This document shows positions 1 to 5,002 of a stretch of 5,002 bases of DNA, one piece after another (the stretch's first letter is position 1; every line of letters begins with the position of its first letter). The translations under genes were made by a program, and so were the position numbers. Source of the DNA: an uncultured Oscillospiraceae bacterium (GTDB lineage: Bacteria; Bacillota; Clostridia; Oscillospirales; Ruminococcaceae). The stretch covers positions 1-5,002 of the forward strand of contig CAJGEB010000073.1 of NCBI GenBank assembly GCA_904502045.1, given 5' to 3'. The notes under the pieces were generated by a model. It saw only the letters and a list, made by a program, of their open reading frames with translations. It did no database searches and was not told the DNA's origin.

Positions 1-373
1 CGTCAACATGAGAAACGATTTTATCCTCAAAAAGTTCATGGCTCAAGGTGCTTTCTTTACCTGCCGAAATCAAATTTTGTTCATAGCTGATTTTGATTAA
101 CTTTTTAGTCCGAAAATATGTTAAAAGCATTAAGAACGATATGAACGGACCGAAACCAACAACAATATCATGATTACCAACTAAAAGATTTATGCCGATT
201 AGATAGGCGACTAAACAAAAGAAAACCAAAAATATCTTTTTCGTTCTGTTATAACTAACGGAACCGAAATCATAATATAAATCCTTGCTCATCAAAAACT
301 TTGAACTGTAAATAGGGCTTTTTACTTCCTCGTTCTCGTTTTCGATATTGGTGTTTGCGGTGTTTTCAATCAT
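1..373 (-). CDS. Small membrane protein, N-terminal part (possibly YcxB-like); runs off left edge
   Basis: This is an open frame of 124 codons from an ATG at 373-371 that stays open to the window edge, so the C-terminus is missing. A strong AAGGAGG ribosome binding site lies at 383-389 on the minus strand, about 9 nt before the ATG, which fixes the start. The N-terminus (residues 1-20) is hydrophilic and rich in Asn and Glu. Two hydrophobic segments follow, at about residues 47-64 and 70-87, joined by a short polar turn. A basic stretch (RTKKLIK) and a soluble part then begin. Two helices followed by a soluble domain with a 'short strand, acidic residue, aromatic' pattern recall YcxB-like proteins, but that is a guess from layout and not a motif match. 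It is the third gene of the glycerate kinase operon, 25 bp after the lipid kinase. Confidence that the gene is real is high; its function is unknown. Confidence 0.8.
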   Translation of the reverse strand, partial: MIENTANTNIENENEEVKSPIYSSKFLMSKDLYYDFGSVSYNRTKKIFLVFFCLVAYLIGINLLVGNHDIVVGFGPFISFLMLLTYFRTKKLIKISYEQNLISAGKESTLSHELFEDKIVSHVD

Positions 374-398
374 AAAATAAAACCTCCTTATATTTATG

Positions 399-1295
399 TT
401 ATTTTAAGAGTACAACCTTTCCGGAAACTACCCTGAATTCGACGTCGGAATATTCGCCGCCGAATTCACCGTCGAGGGTCCAGGGAGTAGGAGTGTCGAA
501 GTGCAGCTTTATGCTGTCCGCCTGAAAGGAGTGTACGAATTTGGAGTCATCTGAAAGTAAAAAGGAGTTTGCGATTGACTGGAATTCCACAAGATTTTTC
601 GGTTTTGATACAAACAGAGCCTCAAGCTTACCGTCGTGCAGAGAGATATTTTTGAGATTTTTCATAATATCGGACATTTTGAATCCGCCGACGTGCAGGG
701 AGTTGGAAATCATACCGTATATAAGGTCCTCTTCAAAGGTGACGTCGCCGCAGGTAACGGTGGCGCGTACCGAGTTTATGTGCGGGAGCTTTTTCACCGC
801 CTCGGAATAGTATGCGAGTTTACCGAACGCCGCCTTACTTTTTTGCGGAGTCTGATAAGGAATTTCGGTAAAGGCTCCGAACGCGGCAACGTAGGCGAAA
901 GCGCGGTCGTTGATAATACCGACGTCGAGGGGTTGGGGGGAACCTTTTGCGATGGCAAGTCCGGCTTTCACGTTATTGGAATAGAGCTTGTAGTTATAGG
1001 CGAAGTCGTTAGTGGTTCCGCAGGGAATATACCCGAGCTCCACGTCGATACCGCTTTTTAAAACACCGTTTATCGTTTCGTTTAAGGTACCGTCGCCGCC
1101 GCAGCAGACGATGGTACTGAAATCCTTGCCGAAATTTTCGGTGATATTGCAGGCGTCGCCCTTCTTCTGAGTACTGTAAAAGGTAACGTCGAATCCTGCC
1201 TTGACGAAATTATCGAGCACCTTCAAGGCGGAGTTTTTTATTCTGTTGTTTCCTGCGTTGGGATTAACGATAAAAAGCAGCTTTTTTCCTTTCAT
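399..1295 (-). CDS. Diacylglycerol kinase-family lipid kinase (YegS/DgkB/BmrU type)
   Basis: A 298-residue protein of the usual length for bacterial soluble lipid kinases, which phosphorylate diacylglycerol or related lipids at the inner face of the membrane using ATP. Visible motifs in order are the nucleotide-binding start FIVNPNAG (8-15), the family hallmark GGDGTLNE (66-73), the second glycine-rich loop PCGTTNDFA (91-99), LDVG (123-126) and the C-terminal LDGE (274-277), which carries the family's conserved acidic residue. There is no signal peptide or membrane helix, as expected for a peripheral enzyme. The start is supported by AAAGGAG at 1305-1311 with 9 nt spacing. The gene begins 18 bp after the glycerate kinase stop, so the two are almost certainly co-transcribed. 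In Gram-positive bacteria DgkB of this family recycles diacylglycerol into phosphatidate. Whether this copy uses diacylglycerol or another lipid cannot be told from sequence. The loop has Tyr after NDFA where many relatives have Arg. Confidence 0.93.
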   Translation of the reverse strand: MKGKKLLFIVNPNAGNNRIKNSALKVLDNFVKAGFDVTFYSTQKKGDACNITENFGKDFSTIVCCGGDGTLNETINGVLKSGIDVELGYIPCGTTNDFAYNYKLYSNNVKAGLAIAKGSPQPLDVGIINDRAFAYVAAFGAFTEIPYQTPQKSKAAFGKLAYYSEAVKKLPHINSVRATVTCGDVTFEEDLIYGMISNSLHVGGFKMSDIMKNLKNISLHDGKLEALFVSKPKNLVEFQSIANSFLLSDDSKFVHSFQADSIKLHFDTPTPWTLDGEFGGEYSDVEFRVVSGKVVLLK

Positions 1296-1313
1296 AAAAT
1301 AGGACTCCTTTAG

Positions 1314-2465
1314 TTATTTTTTGAAATTCTCACTTGCAACCGCGAGCCTTACTATATTATCTAAAGTATATGTAAAGAATTCTTTACCTCTTGATTTGAT
1401 TTTTGAGAAATCCTCTGCGACGAGATTAGTGCTGAATACTGCGCTGACTCCTTCGGAGTAGGGGTCGGCATCAGCTTCCACGTTTCCTGCGACGACGATA
1501 ACGGGGACTCCGAGCTTTTTAGCTCTTCGTGAGATTCCGACTACCGTTTTTCCGCGCAGGCTTTGGCTGTCGAGCTTACCCTCGCCGGTGATTACCATAT
1601 CGGCGCCTGAAATCCGCTCTTCAAACCTTACCGCGTCGAGCGCCGCATCAATACCGCGCCTGAGCTGTGCTCCGAAGAAGGAGAGCATTCCGGCTCCGAG
1701 ACCGCCGGCGGCTCCCGCTCCGGGAGCGGAGGCGACGTCCTTACCTAACAGCTCCTGCAAACGAGTACCGTATATTTTGAGGTTTTCGTCGAGTGCTCTT
1801 ATCATATCGGCGTCGGCTCCTTTTTGCGCAGCGAAGACGAAAGCAGCTCCGGTGGGACCGTAAAGCGGATTATCCACGTCGCACATAGCGGTTATTTTGC
1901 AGTTTTTGAGCTGCGGCAAAACGCCGGCGGTATCGATGGAAGCAATTTTACTGAGAGTGGCGCCGACGGGAATAAACTCCGCGCCGTCTTTGTCGAGGAA
2001 TTTTACGCCGATAGCGGCAGCAGCGCCTGCTCCGCCGTCGTTAGTACAGCTTCCGCCGAGACCGATAATAATTTCAGTGCAGCCTTTTGTTGCGGCGAGA
2101 GCGATAAGCTGACCGACTCCGTAGGTAGTAGCGGTAGAGGGGTCGAGCTTACTGCAAAGGGACTGTGCAAAGGGGAGTCCCGCAGCGACAGCGGTTTCGA
2201 CAACGGCAGTCTTACCGTCGGAAAGTACGGCAAAGTAGCCTTCCACGTCTTCGAAGCGGGGACCCTTCACGGTAGCGTAGATTTTTTCTCCGCCTATTGC
2301 CGACAAAAAGCAATCAATGGAGCCTTCCCCGCCGTCAGCGATGGGCAAAGCGACTACCTCGCAGGCGGGAGCGTGTTTAGCAAAAATATTTTTAGCAATA
2401 TCGCAAATTTCGACAGAGGACATCGTACCCTTAAAAGAGTCGGGAGCAATAACAACTTTTTTCAT
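1314..2465 (-). CDS. glxK: Glycerate 2-kinase (GlxK/GarK family)
   Basis: This enzyme phosphorylates D-glycerate with ATP, giving 2-phosphoglycerate in the GlxK/GarK family, and so feeds glycerate from glyoxylate, sugar-acid or serine breakdown into lower glycolysis. At 383 residues it has the full family length. Conserved blocks are all present: APDSFKGT (7-14), PIADGGEGS (41-49), the glycine-rich IGLGGSCTNDGGAG (134-147), CDVDNPLYGPTGAA (195-208), PGAGAAGGLG (248-257) and ITGEGKLDSQSLRGK (292-306). It is cytosolic, with no signal peptide. The start ATG at 2465-2463 is preceded by AAAGGA at 2476-2481, and a near-consensus promoter lies just upstream. It is the first gene of the leftward operon, followed by a lipid kinase and a membrane protein that are not obviously part of glycerate metabolism. 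No tartronate semialdehyde reductase or sugar-acid gene lies in view, so the source of glycerate is unknown. Product confidence is high; the symbol is by family only. Confidence 0.96.
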   Translation of the reverse strand: MKKVVIAPDSFKGTMSSVEICDIAKNIFAKHAPACEVVALPIADGGEGSIDCFLSAIGGEKIYATVKGPRFEDVEGYFAVLSDGKTAVVETAVAAGLPFAQSLCSKLDPSTATTYGVGQLIALAATKGCTEIIIGLGGSCTNDGGAGAAAAIGVKFLDKDGAEFIPVGATLSKIASIDTAGVLPQLKNCKITAMCDVDNPLYGPTGAAFVFAAQKGADADMIRALDENLKIYGTRLQELLGKDVASAPGAGAAGGLGAGMLSFFGAQLRRGIDAALDAVRFEERISGADMVITGEGKLDSQSLRGKTVVGISRRAKKLGVPVIVVAGNVEADADPYSEGVSAVFSTNLVAEDFSKIKSRGKEFFTYTLDNIVRLAVASENFKK

Positions 2466-2497
2466 AAAAAACTGTCCTTTTATTTACAAATAAATCA

Positions 2498-2526
2498 TTT
2501 ACTTTTTGGGTATACTATTATATTAT
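2498..2526 (+). promoter_or_regulatory. Probable promoter of the COG2426 membrane-protein gene
   Basis: TTTACT (2498-2503) and TATTAT (2521-2526) are separated by 17 bp on the plus strand. The match is moderate, with four of six bases at the -35 and five of six at the -10. The -10 box coincides with the opposing promoter's TATAAT. A start near 2533 would leave about 40 nt before the coding region. TATACT at 2511-2516 is an alternative -10 but has no good -35 partner. Confidence 0.5.
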
Positions 2527-2549
2527 ATAAAAAAAGAGAAAATCGTCAA
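2522..2549 (-). promoter_or_regulatory. Sigma-A promoter of the glycerate kinase operon
   Basis: Read on the minus strand, TTGACG (2549-2544) is followed after 16 bp by a perfect TATAAT (2527-2522). The spacer contains a run of seven T. Transcription should start near 2515, giving a leader of about 50 nt before the ATG at 2465. A second TATAAT lies 5 bp further downstream but would need a 21-bp spacer, so it is less likely. Confidence 0.8.
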
Positions 2550-2566
2550 TAGACGAGCACAAAGAA

Positions 2567-2572
2567 AAGGAG
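2567..2572 (+). promoter_or_regulatory. Ribosome binding site that bears on a non-ATG start
   Basis: AAGGAG at 2567-2572 is the only good Shine-Dalgarno sequence before the membrane-protein gene. It touches the TTG at 2573 directly (0 nt spacing) and stands 9 nt before the in-frame CTG at 2582, a normal distance. The next start candidates, TTG at 2597 and ATG at 2618, are too far away for it. Confidence 0.7.
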
Positions 2573-3034
2573 TTGTCAGAGCTGTTTAAGGACATATTGT
2601 GGACGTTTTTCATATCAATGCTACCGATAGTTGAGCTGAGAGGAGCGATTCCTGCAGGAGAAGCGCTCGGACTTCCGATATGGATAAATTATATTGTGTG
2701 CGTGTTGGGGAATATGTTGCCGGTACCGGTAATATTCTGGTTTGCGAAGGCGGTACTTGTGCAGCTTTCCAAGCTAAAGAAGATAGGACCCTTTTTTGCG
2801 AAGATAATAAAGCGTGCGGACGAGAAAGCGCTTGAGATAGCGGCATACGAGTTTTGGGGGATTTTTATATTTGTTGCGATACCCCTTCCGGGTACGGGTG
2901 CGTGGACGGGCGCACTTATCGCAGCGGCACTGCGAATGCGGTTTAAGAAGGCGATTTTAGCTATCGGGCTGGGAGTTTTGACGAGCGGAATAATCGTTTC
3001 GCTGCTTACTTTCGGAGTATCAAGTTTATTTTAA
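2573..3034 (+). CDS. COG2426-family small membrane protein ('small multidrug export')
   Basis: A protein of about 150 residues, the usual size for this family (PF06695). The transport role is only a family label; no substrate is established that I can vouch for. Family marks are ELRGAIPAG (21-29), a Gly-Asn pair in the second hydrophobic segment (46-47), and PLPGTGAWTGAL (104-115). Hydrophobic segments lie at roughly 8-20, 37-60, 95-120 and 127-149, with a basic loop (about 64-82) that should face the cytoplasm. The glycine/proline-rich segments look like re-entrant hairpins, and the family has been proposed as a distant relative of DedA/VTT proteins that handle lipids. The start is uncertain: I give the TTG at 2573, but the CTG at 2582 fits the ribosome binding site better. 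Starting at the only nearby ATG (2618) would remove the first hydrophobic segment and leaves no ribosome binding site. It stands alone between two promoters, with no clear terminator after it. Confidence 0.88.
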   Translation: MSELFKDILWTFFISMLPIVELRGAIPAGEALGLPIWINYIVCVLGNMLPVPVIFWFAKAVLVQLSKLKKIGPFFAKIIKRADEKALEIAAYEFWGIFIFVAIPLPGTGAWTGALIAAALRMRFKKAILAIGLGVLTSGIIVSLLTFGVSSLF

Positions 3035-3061
3035 AAAAATGAAAAAATAATGCTAAAACGG

Positions 3062-3090
3062 TTGACAAAGTTTTATAAAGGGAATATACT
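3062..3090 (+). promoter_or_regulatory. Strong sigma-A promoter of the aminotransferase operon
   Basis: A perfect -35 box TTGACA (3062-3067) is separated by the optimal 17 bp from TATACT (3085-3090), one mismatch from the consensus -10. Transcription should start near 3096-3098. This is the best promoter in the window and shows that the aminotransferase operon is transcribed independently of the upstream membrane-protein gene. Confidence 0.88.
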
Positions 3091-3096
3091 TAAATA

Positions 3097-3202
3097 AATC
3101 CTTTGATAAAGAAAAAAGGAAAGCAGTTAAACAAAATGTGTCAAGAGCGAAAGATGTTTTGTAAGGGATGACGTCTTGAGCAGTTGGCAAAAATAATATT
3201 AG
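3097..3202 (+). ncRNA. Candidate structured 5' leader (hairpin plus possible H-type pseudoknot)
   Basis: The predicted mRNA carries an unusually long untranslated leader. Near its 5' end TCCTTT (3099-3104) can pair with AAAGGA (3115-3120). A second stem pairs 3131-3139 (ACAAAATGT) with 3154-3162 (ATGTTTTGT): nine pairs, two of them G-U. The loop of that stem contains TCAAGA (3141-3146), which is exactly complementary to TCTTGA (3174-3179) downstream, so an H-type pseudoknot is possible. Its connecting segments would be 1, 7 and 11 nt, which is geometrically feasible. I do not recognise a known riboswitch class. Pairing was found by eye; some short stems are expected by chance in AT-rich DNA. 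Confidence 0.35.
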
Positions 3203-3214
3203 GGAGGAAAAACG

Positions 3215-4381
3215 ATGTTTAGAATCGGACAAGAAGAAATTGATGCTGTAGCAAGAGTAATAAACAGCAAGCAGCTGTTTAGGGTAAACAAAGGAAATCA
3301 AGAGGCTGACAATTTTGAAAAAGAGCTCAGAGAGAAGATAGGTGTTGATTACGCGTTACTTATGTCGGGCGGAACCGGTGCGCTTATTGCGGCGCTTGTA
3401 GGTTTAGGAGTAGGCCCCGGCGATGAGGTAATCGTTCCGGCGTACACATTTATGGCAAGTGCGAGTGCGGTTCTTGCAGTAGGAGCTATTCCGGTACTTG
3501 CAGACATAGACGAAAGTATGACCATTGACCCTGCTTCCGTTGAGGAGAAGATAACCGATAAGACTAAGGTTATAATTCCGGTTCATATCTGCGGATTCCC
3601 GGCAAATATGGACGCCCTCAAAGAGATTGCAGCTAAGCACAATCTTTTCATTCTTGAGGATGCTTGCCAGGCAGACGGCGGAAGCTACAAGGGCAAAAGA
3701 CTCGGAAGCATCGGTGATGCAGGAGCCTTCAGCTTCAACGTATTTAAGATAATCACCGCAGGAGAAGGCGGTGCGGTAGTAACCAACAACCGTAAGGTAT
3801 ACGAGAGAGCGCTTATCTACCACGACGGCGGAGCAGCATTCCGTCCCTACACAGGCGAGCTTCAGGAGCCGGTATTTATGGGAACTCAGATGAGAGTCAG
3901 CGATATTACAGGTGCTATTATGAGAGAGCAGATTAAGCGTCTTGACGGAATCCTCACCGATCTTCGTGCAGTAAAGAAGAAGATAATGGATGCCCTTAAG
4001 GACGTAGCAAGATTTATTCCTTCCAACGATATAGAAGGCGATTGCGGAACTACTCTTGGATTCAACTTCGACAGCGAAGAGCTTGCAAGAAAGTTTTCTG
4101 CTGAGGTTGAGGGATCATGGATTCCTTTCGACAGCGGTAAGCACGTTTACATCAACTGGGATCCCATCATTGAGAAGCGCGGCGGACACTGTGATGCAGT
4201 AAACCCCTACATGATGGCTGAGAACGCTCTTCTCAACAAGGAAGGCGCGAACGCAGACGCTTGCCCGAAGAGCCTTGATATTTTGAAGAGAACTGTTTAT
4301 GTTTCTCTGCACTGCGACTGGACCGAAGAGCAGATAAACGAAAGAATAGACAGCTGCAAAAAAGCATTTGCTAAGCTGTAA
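3215..4381 (+). CDS. DegT/DnrJ/EryC1/StrS-family PLP aminotransferase
   Basis: A 388-residue, full-length fold-type I aminotransferase of the sugar/cyclitol class, which moves an amino group (usually from glutamate or glutamine) to or from a keto-sugar or keto-cyclitol. Visible family features are the cofactor-phosphate loop SGGTGAL (51-57), PAYTFMASASAV (75-86), VHICGFPANMDAL (123-135), the cofactor-binding EDACQADGGSYKGKRLG (148-164) with Asp149, and the catalytic-lysine segment SFNVFKIITAGEGG (173-186), in which Lys178 should bind PLP. It is cytosolic with no signal peptide. The ATG is supported by GGAGG at 3203-3207 with 7 nt spacing. The closest functional analogues by layout are StsC-like glutamine:inosose aminotransferases and sugar aminotransferases, but the substrate cannot be assigned. 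An IolE-like gene follows 32 bp later in the same operon, pointing to inositol-like or sugar-derived substrates. Codon choice shifts towards C-ending codons (AAC, TTC, CTC, TAC), suggesting high expression. Confidence 0.93.
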   Translation: MFRIGQEEIDAVARVINSKQLFRVNKGNQEADNFEKELREKIGVDYALLMSGGTGALIAALVGLGVGPGDEVIVPAYTFMASASAVLAVGAIPVLADIDESMTIDPASVEEKITDKTKVIIPVHICGFPANMDALKEIAAKHNLFILEDACQADGGSYKGKRLGSIGDAGAFSFNVFKIITAGEGGAVVTNNRKVYERALIYHDGGAAFRPYTGELQEPVFMGTQMRVSDITGAIMREQIKRLDGILTDLRAVKKKIMDALKDVARFIPSNDIEGDCGTTLGFNFDSEELARKFSAEVEGSWIPFDSGKHVYINWDPIIEKRGGHCDAVNPYMMAENALLNKEGANADACPKSLDILKRTVYVSLHCDWTEEQINERIDSCKKAFAKL

Positions 4382-4400
4382 GATTTATAAAATTAACGAT

Positions 4401-4406
4401 AGGAGA
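4401..4406 (+). promoter_or_regulatory. Ribosome binding site of the IolE-like gene
   Basis: AGGAGA at 4401-4406 lies 7 nt before the ATG at 4414. It fixes the start of a gene that is cut by the right edge of the window. No terminator or promoter lies between the aminotransferase stop and this site, so the two genes share a transcript. Confidence 0.8.
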
Positions 4407-4413
4407 TAGAAAA

Positions 4414-5002
4414 ATGGGAGCAAAATTTGCACATACTATCTGGCAGTGGGGATCCTGGGAAAAAGCACTGTTTGTTCAGGCTGCAAAGGATATCCACGAG
4501 GTCGGATTTGAGTATTTTGAGAGCGTAAAGCCCTTTATCAACCTTTTTGAAAATGATCAGGAAGAGTTCAGAGCTATCTGTGATGAGTACAACGTAAAGC
4601 CCATAGGCGCATACTTCCACCTCAAAGGAACCAAAGAAAACGATATTGATGATGTCGAGAAAAAGATTCCGTTTATGCTCAAACACGGTATGTACCGTAT
4701 GAGCCTGCAGGGTCTCGGAGTTTTCGGACGTACTGCTAACGAGGAAGAGCTGAAGTACACCCTTGAAACTGTTTCCAAGATAGGCGAGATCTGCAAGCCT
4801 TACGGAATCAAGCCCTGTGTACACCCGCACTACAACACCTCTATTATGATAGCAAGTGATATCAATTTTATAATGGATAACACCAATCCCGAAGAGGTAT
4901 TCTTCGGCCCCGATACCGCTCACTTAGTTGCCGGCGGATGCGATCCTGTTGAGTATTATGAGAAGTATAAGGAACGTATTGCATTTACTCACCTCAAGGA
5001 CA
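4414..5002 (+). CDS. TIM-barrel sugar isomerase/epimerase, inosose dehydratase (IolE)-like; cut by right edge
   Basis: The frame is open from ATG 4414 to the window edge (196 codons seen). It belongs to the xylose-isomerase-like TIM-barrel superfamily (AP endonuclease 2 fold), whose members isomerise, epimerise or dehydrate sugars and cyclitols using a divalent metal. Visible blocks are GFEYFES (31-37) in the first part, CVHPHYNTSI (135-144), FGPDTAHLVAGGCDP (164-178) and IAFTHLKD (189-196). The HPH...DT-H...G-DP...H-KD series closely follows the pattern in inosose dehydratase IolE, which dehydrates 2-keto-myo-inositol; the histidines and aspartate are the likely metal or substrate ligands. 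About a third of the protein, including the last metal-ligand region, lies outside the window. It is the second gene of the aminotransferase operon. Other superfamily roles, such as a hydroxypyruvate isomerase-like or sugar 3-keto epimerase role, remain possible. Confidence 0.87.
   Translation, partial: MGAKFAHTIWQWGSWEKALFVQAAKDIHEVGFEYFESVKPFINLFENDQEEFRAICDEYNVKPIGAYFHLKGTKENDIDDVEKKIPFMLKHGMYRMSLQGLGVFGRTANEEELKYTLETVSKIGEICKPYGIKPCVHPHYNTSIMIASDINFIMDNTNPEEVFFGPDTAHLVAGGCDPVEYYEKYKERIAFTHLKD

Larger units (their letters stand above)
2466..2572. promoter_or_regulatory. Divergent intergenic region with overlapping promoters
   Basis: This 107-bp AT-rich region separates the leftward glycerate kinase operon from the rightward membrane-protein gene. 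It holds both ribosome binding sites and two opposed promoters whose -10 boxes fall on almost the same bases (2521-2527). No convincing operator palindrome was seen apart from the AT-rich core itself. Confidence 0.7.
3035..3214 (+). promoter_or_regulatory. Intergenic region: promoter and long structured leader
   Basis: This 180-bp region contains no coding sequence I can support. Its first 27 bases are AT-rich without a strong terminator hairpin. A consensus promoter follows, then a leader of about 118 nt with two candidate hairpins and a possible pseudoknot, and finally the ribosome binding site GGAGG (3203-3207) that sits 7 nt before the aminotransferase ATG. Confidence 0.75.

Noticed and set aside
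636..1061. Plus-strand open frame of 141 codons opposite the lipid kinase
   Set aside because: It is antisense to the conserved kinase core, without a start signal or recognisable features.
2511..2516. TATACT as an alternative -10 box for the rightward membrane-protein gene
   Set aside because: The bases 17 bp upstream (AAATAA region) are not a -35 box and there is no extended -10 TG; the pair at 2498-2503 and 2521-2526 fits better.
1824..2552. Long plus-strand open frame of 242 codons across the glycerate kinase gene
   Set aside because: It lies antisense to a gene with all family motifs, its translation has no recognisable domain, and there is no ribosome binding site; it reflects the codon bias of the real gene.
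3026..3050. A/T-only inverted repeat (TTATTTT with AAAATAA) after the membrane-protein gene, considered as a terminator
   Set aside because: The stem has no G-C pairs and no following T run, so it would be too weak to terminate transcription.
3136..3171. Short upstream reading frame of 11 codons (ATG to TGA) in the aminotransferase leader, a possible leader peptide
   Set aside because: The nearest purine-rich site (AAAGGA, 3115-3120) is about 15 nt away, too far for good initiation; the peptide has no run of a regulatory amino acid; and it overlaps the candidate stem.
3404..3823. Minus-strand open frame of 139 codons opposite the aminotransferase
   Set aside because: It overlaps the catalytic region of a well-conserved enzyme and shows no domain of its own.
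4393..4923. Minus-strand open frame of 176 codons opposite the IolE-like gene
   Set aside because: It is a shadow of the real plus-strand gene, whose conserved motifs and ribosome binding site are clear.

Overview
The window looks like a chromosomal segment of a low- to mid-GC Gram-positive bacterium, most likely a gut-type clostridium (Ruminococcaceae/Oscillospiraceae-like). This rests on consensus sigma-A promoters, strong AGGAG-type ribosome binding sites, AT-rich intergenic DNA, tightly packed genes and the protein families seen. The taxonomic guess is inference. I see no rRNA, tRNA, CRISPR array, transposon or phage gene.

Left half (minus strand, 2465 down to 1): a compact three-gene operon. 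It is transcribed leftward from a near-consensus promoter at 2522-2549 and encodes a glycerate 2-kinase, a diacylglycerol-kinase-family lipid kinase, and the start of a small two-helix membrane protein that runs off the left edge. That last gene (373 to <1) is cut by the window edge and easily missed. The gaps are 18 and 25 bp, each filled by a ribosome binding site.

Middle (2466-3214): a 107-bp divergent intergenic region separates the glycerate kinase operon from a rightward gene for a small membrane protein of the COG2426 'small multidrug export' family. The two promoters appear to share one symmetric AT-rich -10 element. The membrane protein has no ATG start at the expected place, so its start is probably TTG or CTG. 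A 180-bp intergenic region follows, holding a consensus TTGACA-17-TATACT promoter and a roughly 118-nt untranslated leader with a plausible hairpin and H-type pseudoknot.

Right half (3215 to >5002): a two-gene (or longer) rightward operon. It encodes a DegT/DnrJ/EryC1/StrS-family PLP aminotransferase and then a TIM-barrel sugar isomerase/epimerase resembling inosose dehydratase IolE, which runs off the right edge. The pair suggests processing of an amino- or keto-sugar or cyclitol, but the substrate cannot be read from the sequence.

Most of the window is ordinary housekeeping or metabolic DNA. The items most worth a second look are the structured leader before the aminotransferase, the shared bidirectional promoter with the unusual start beside it, and the aminotransferase/IolE-like pairing.
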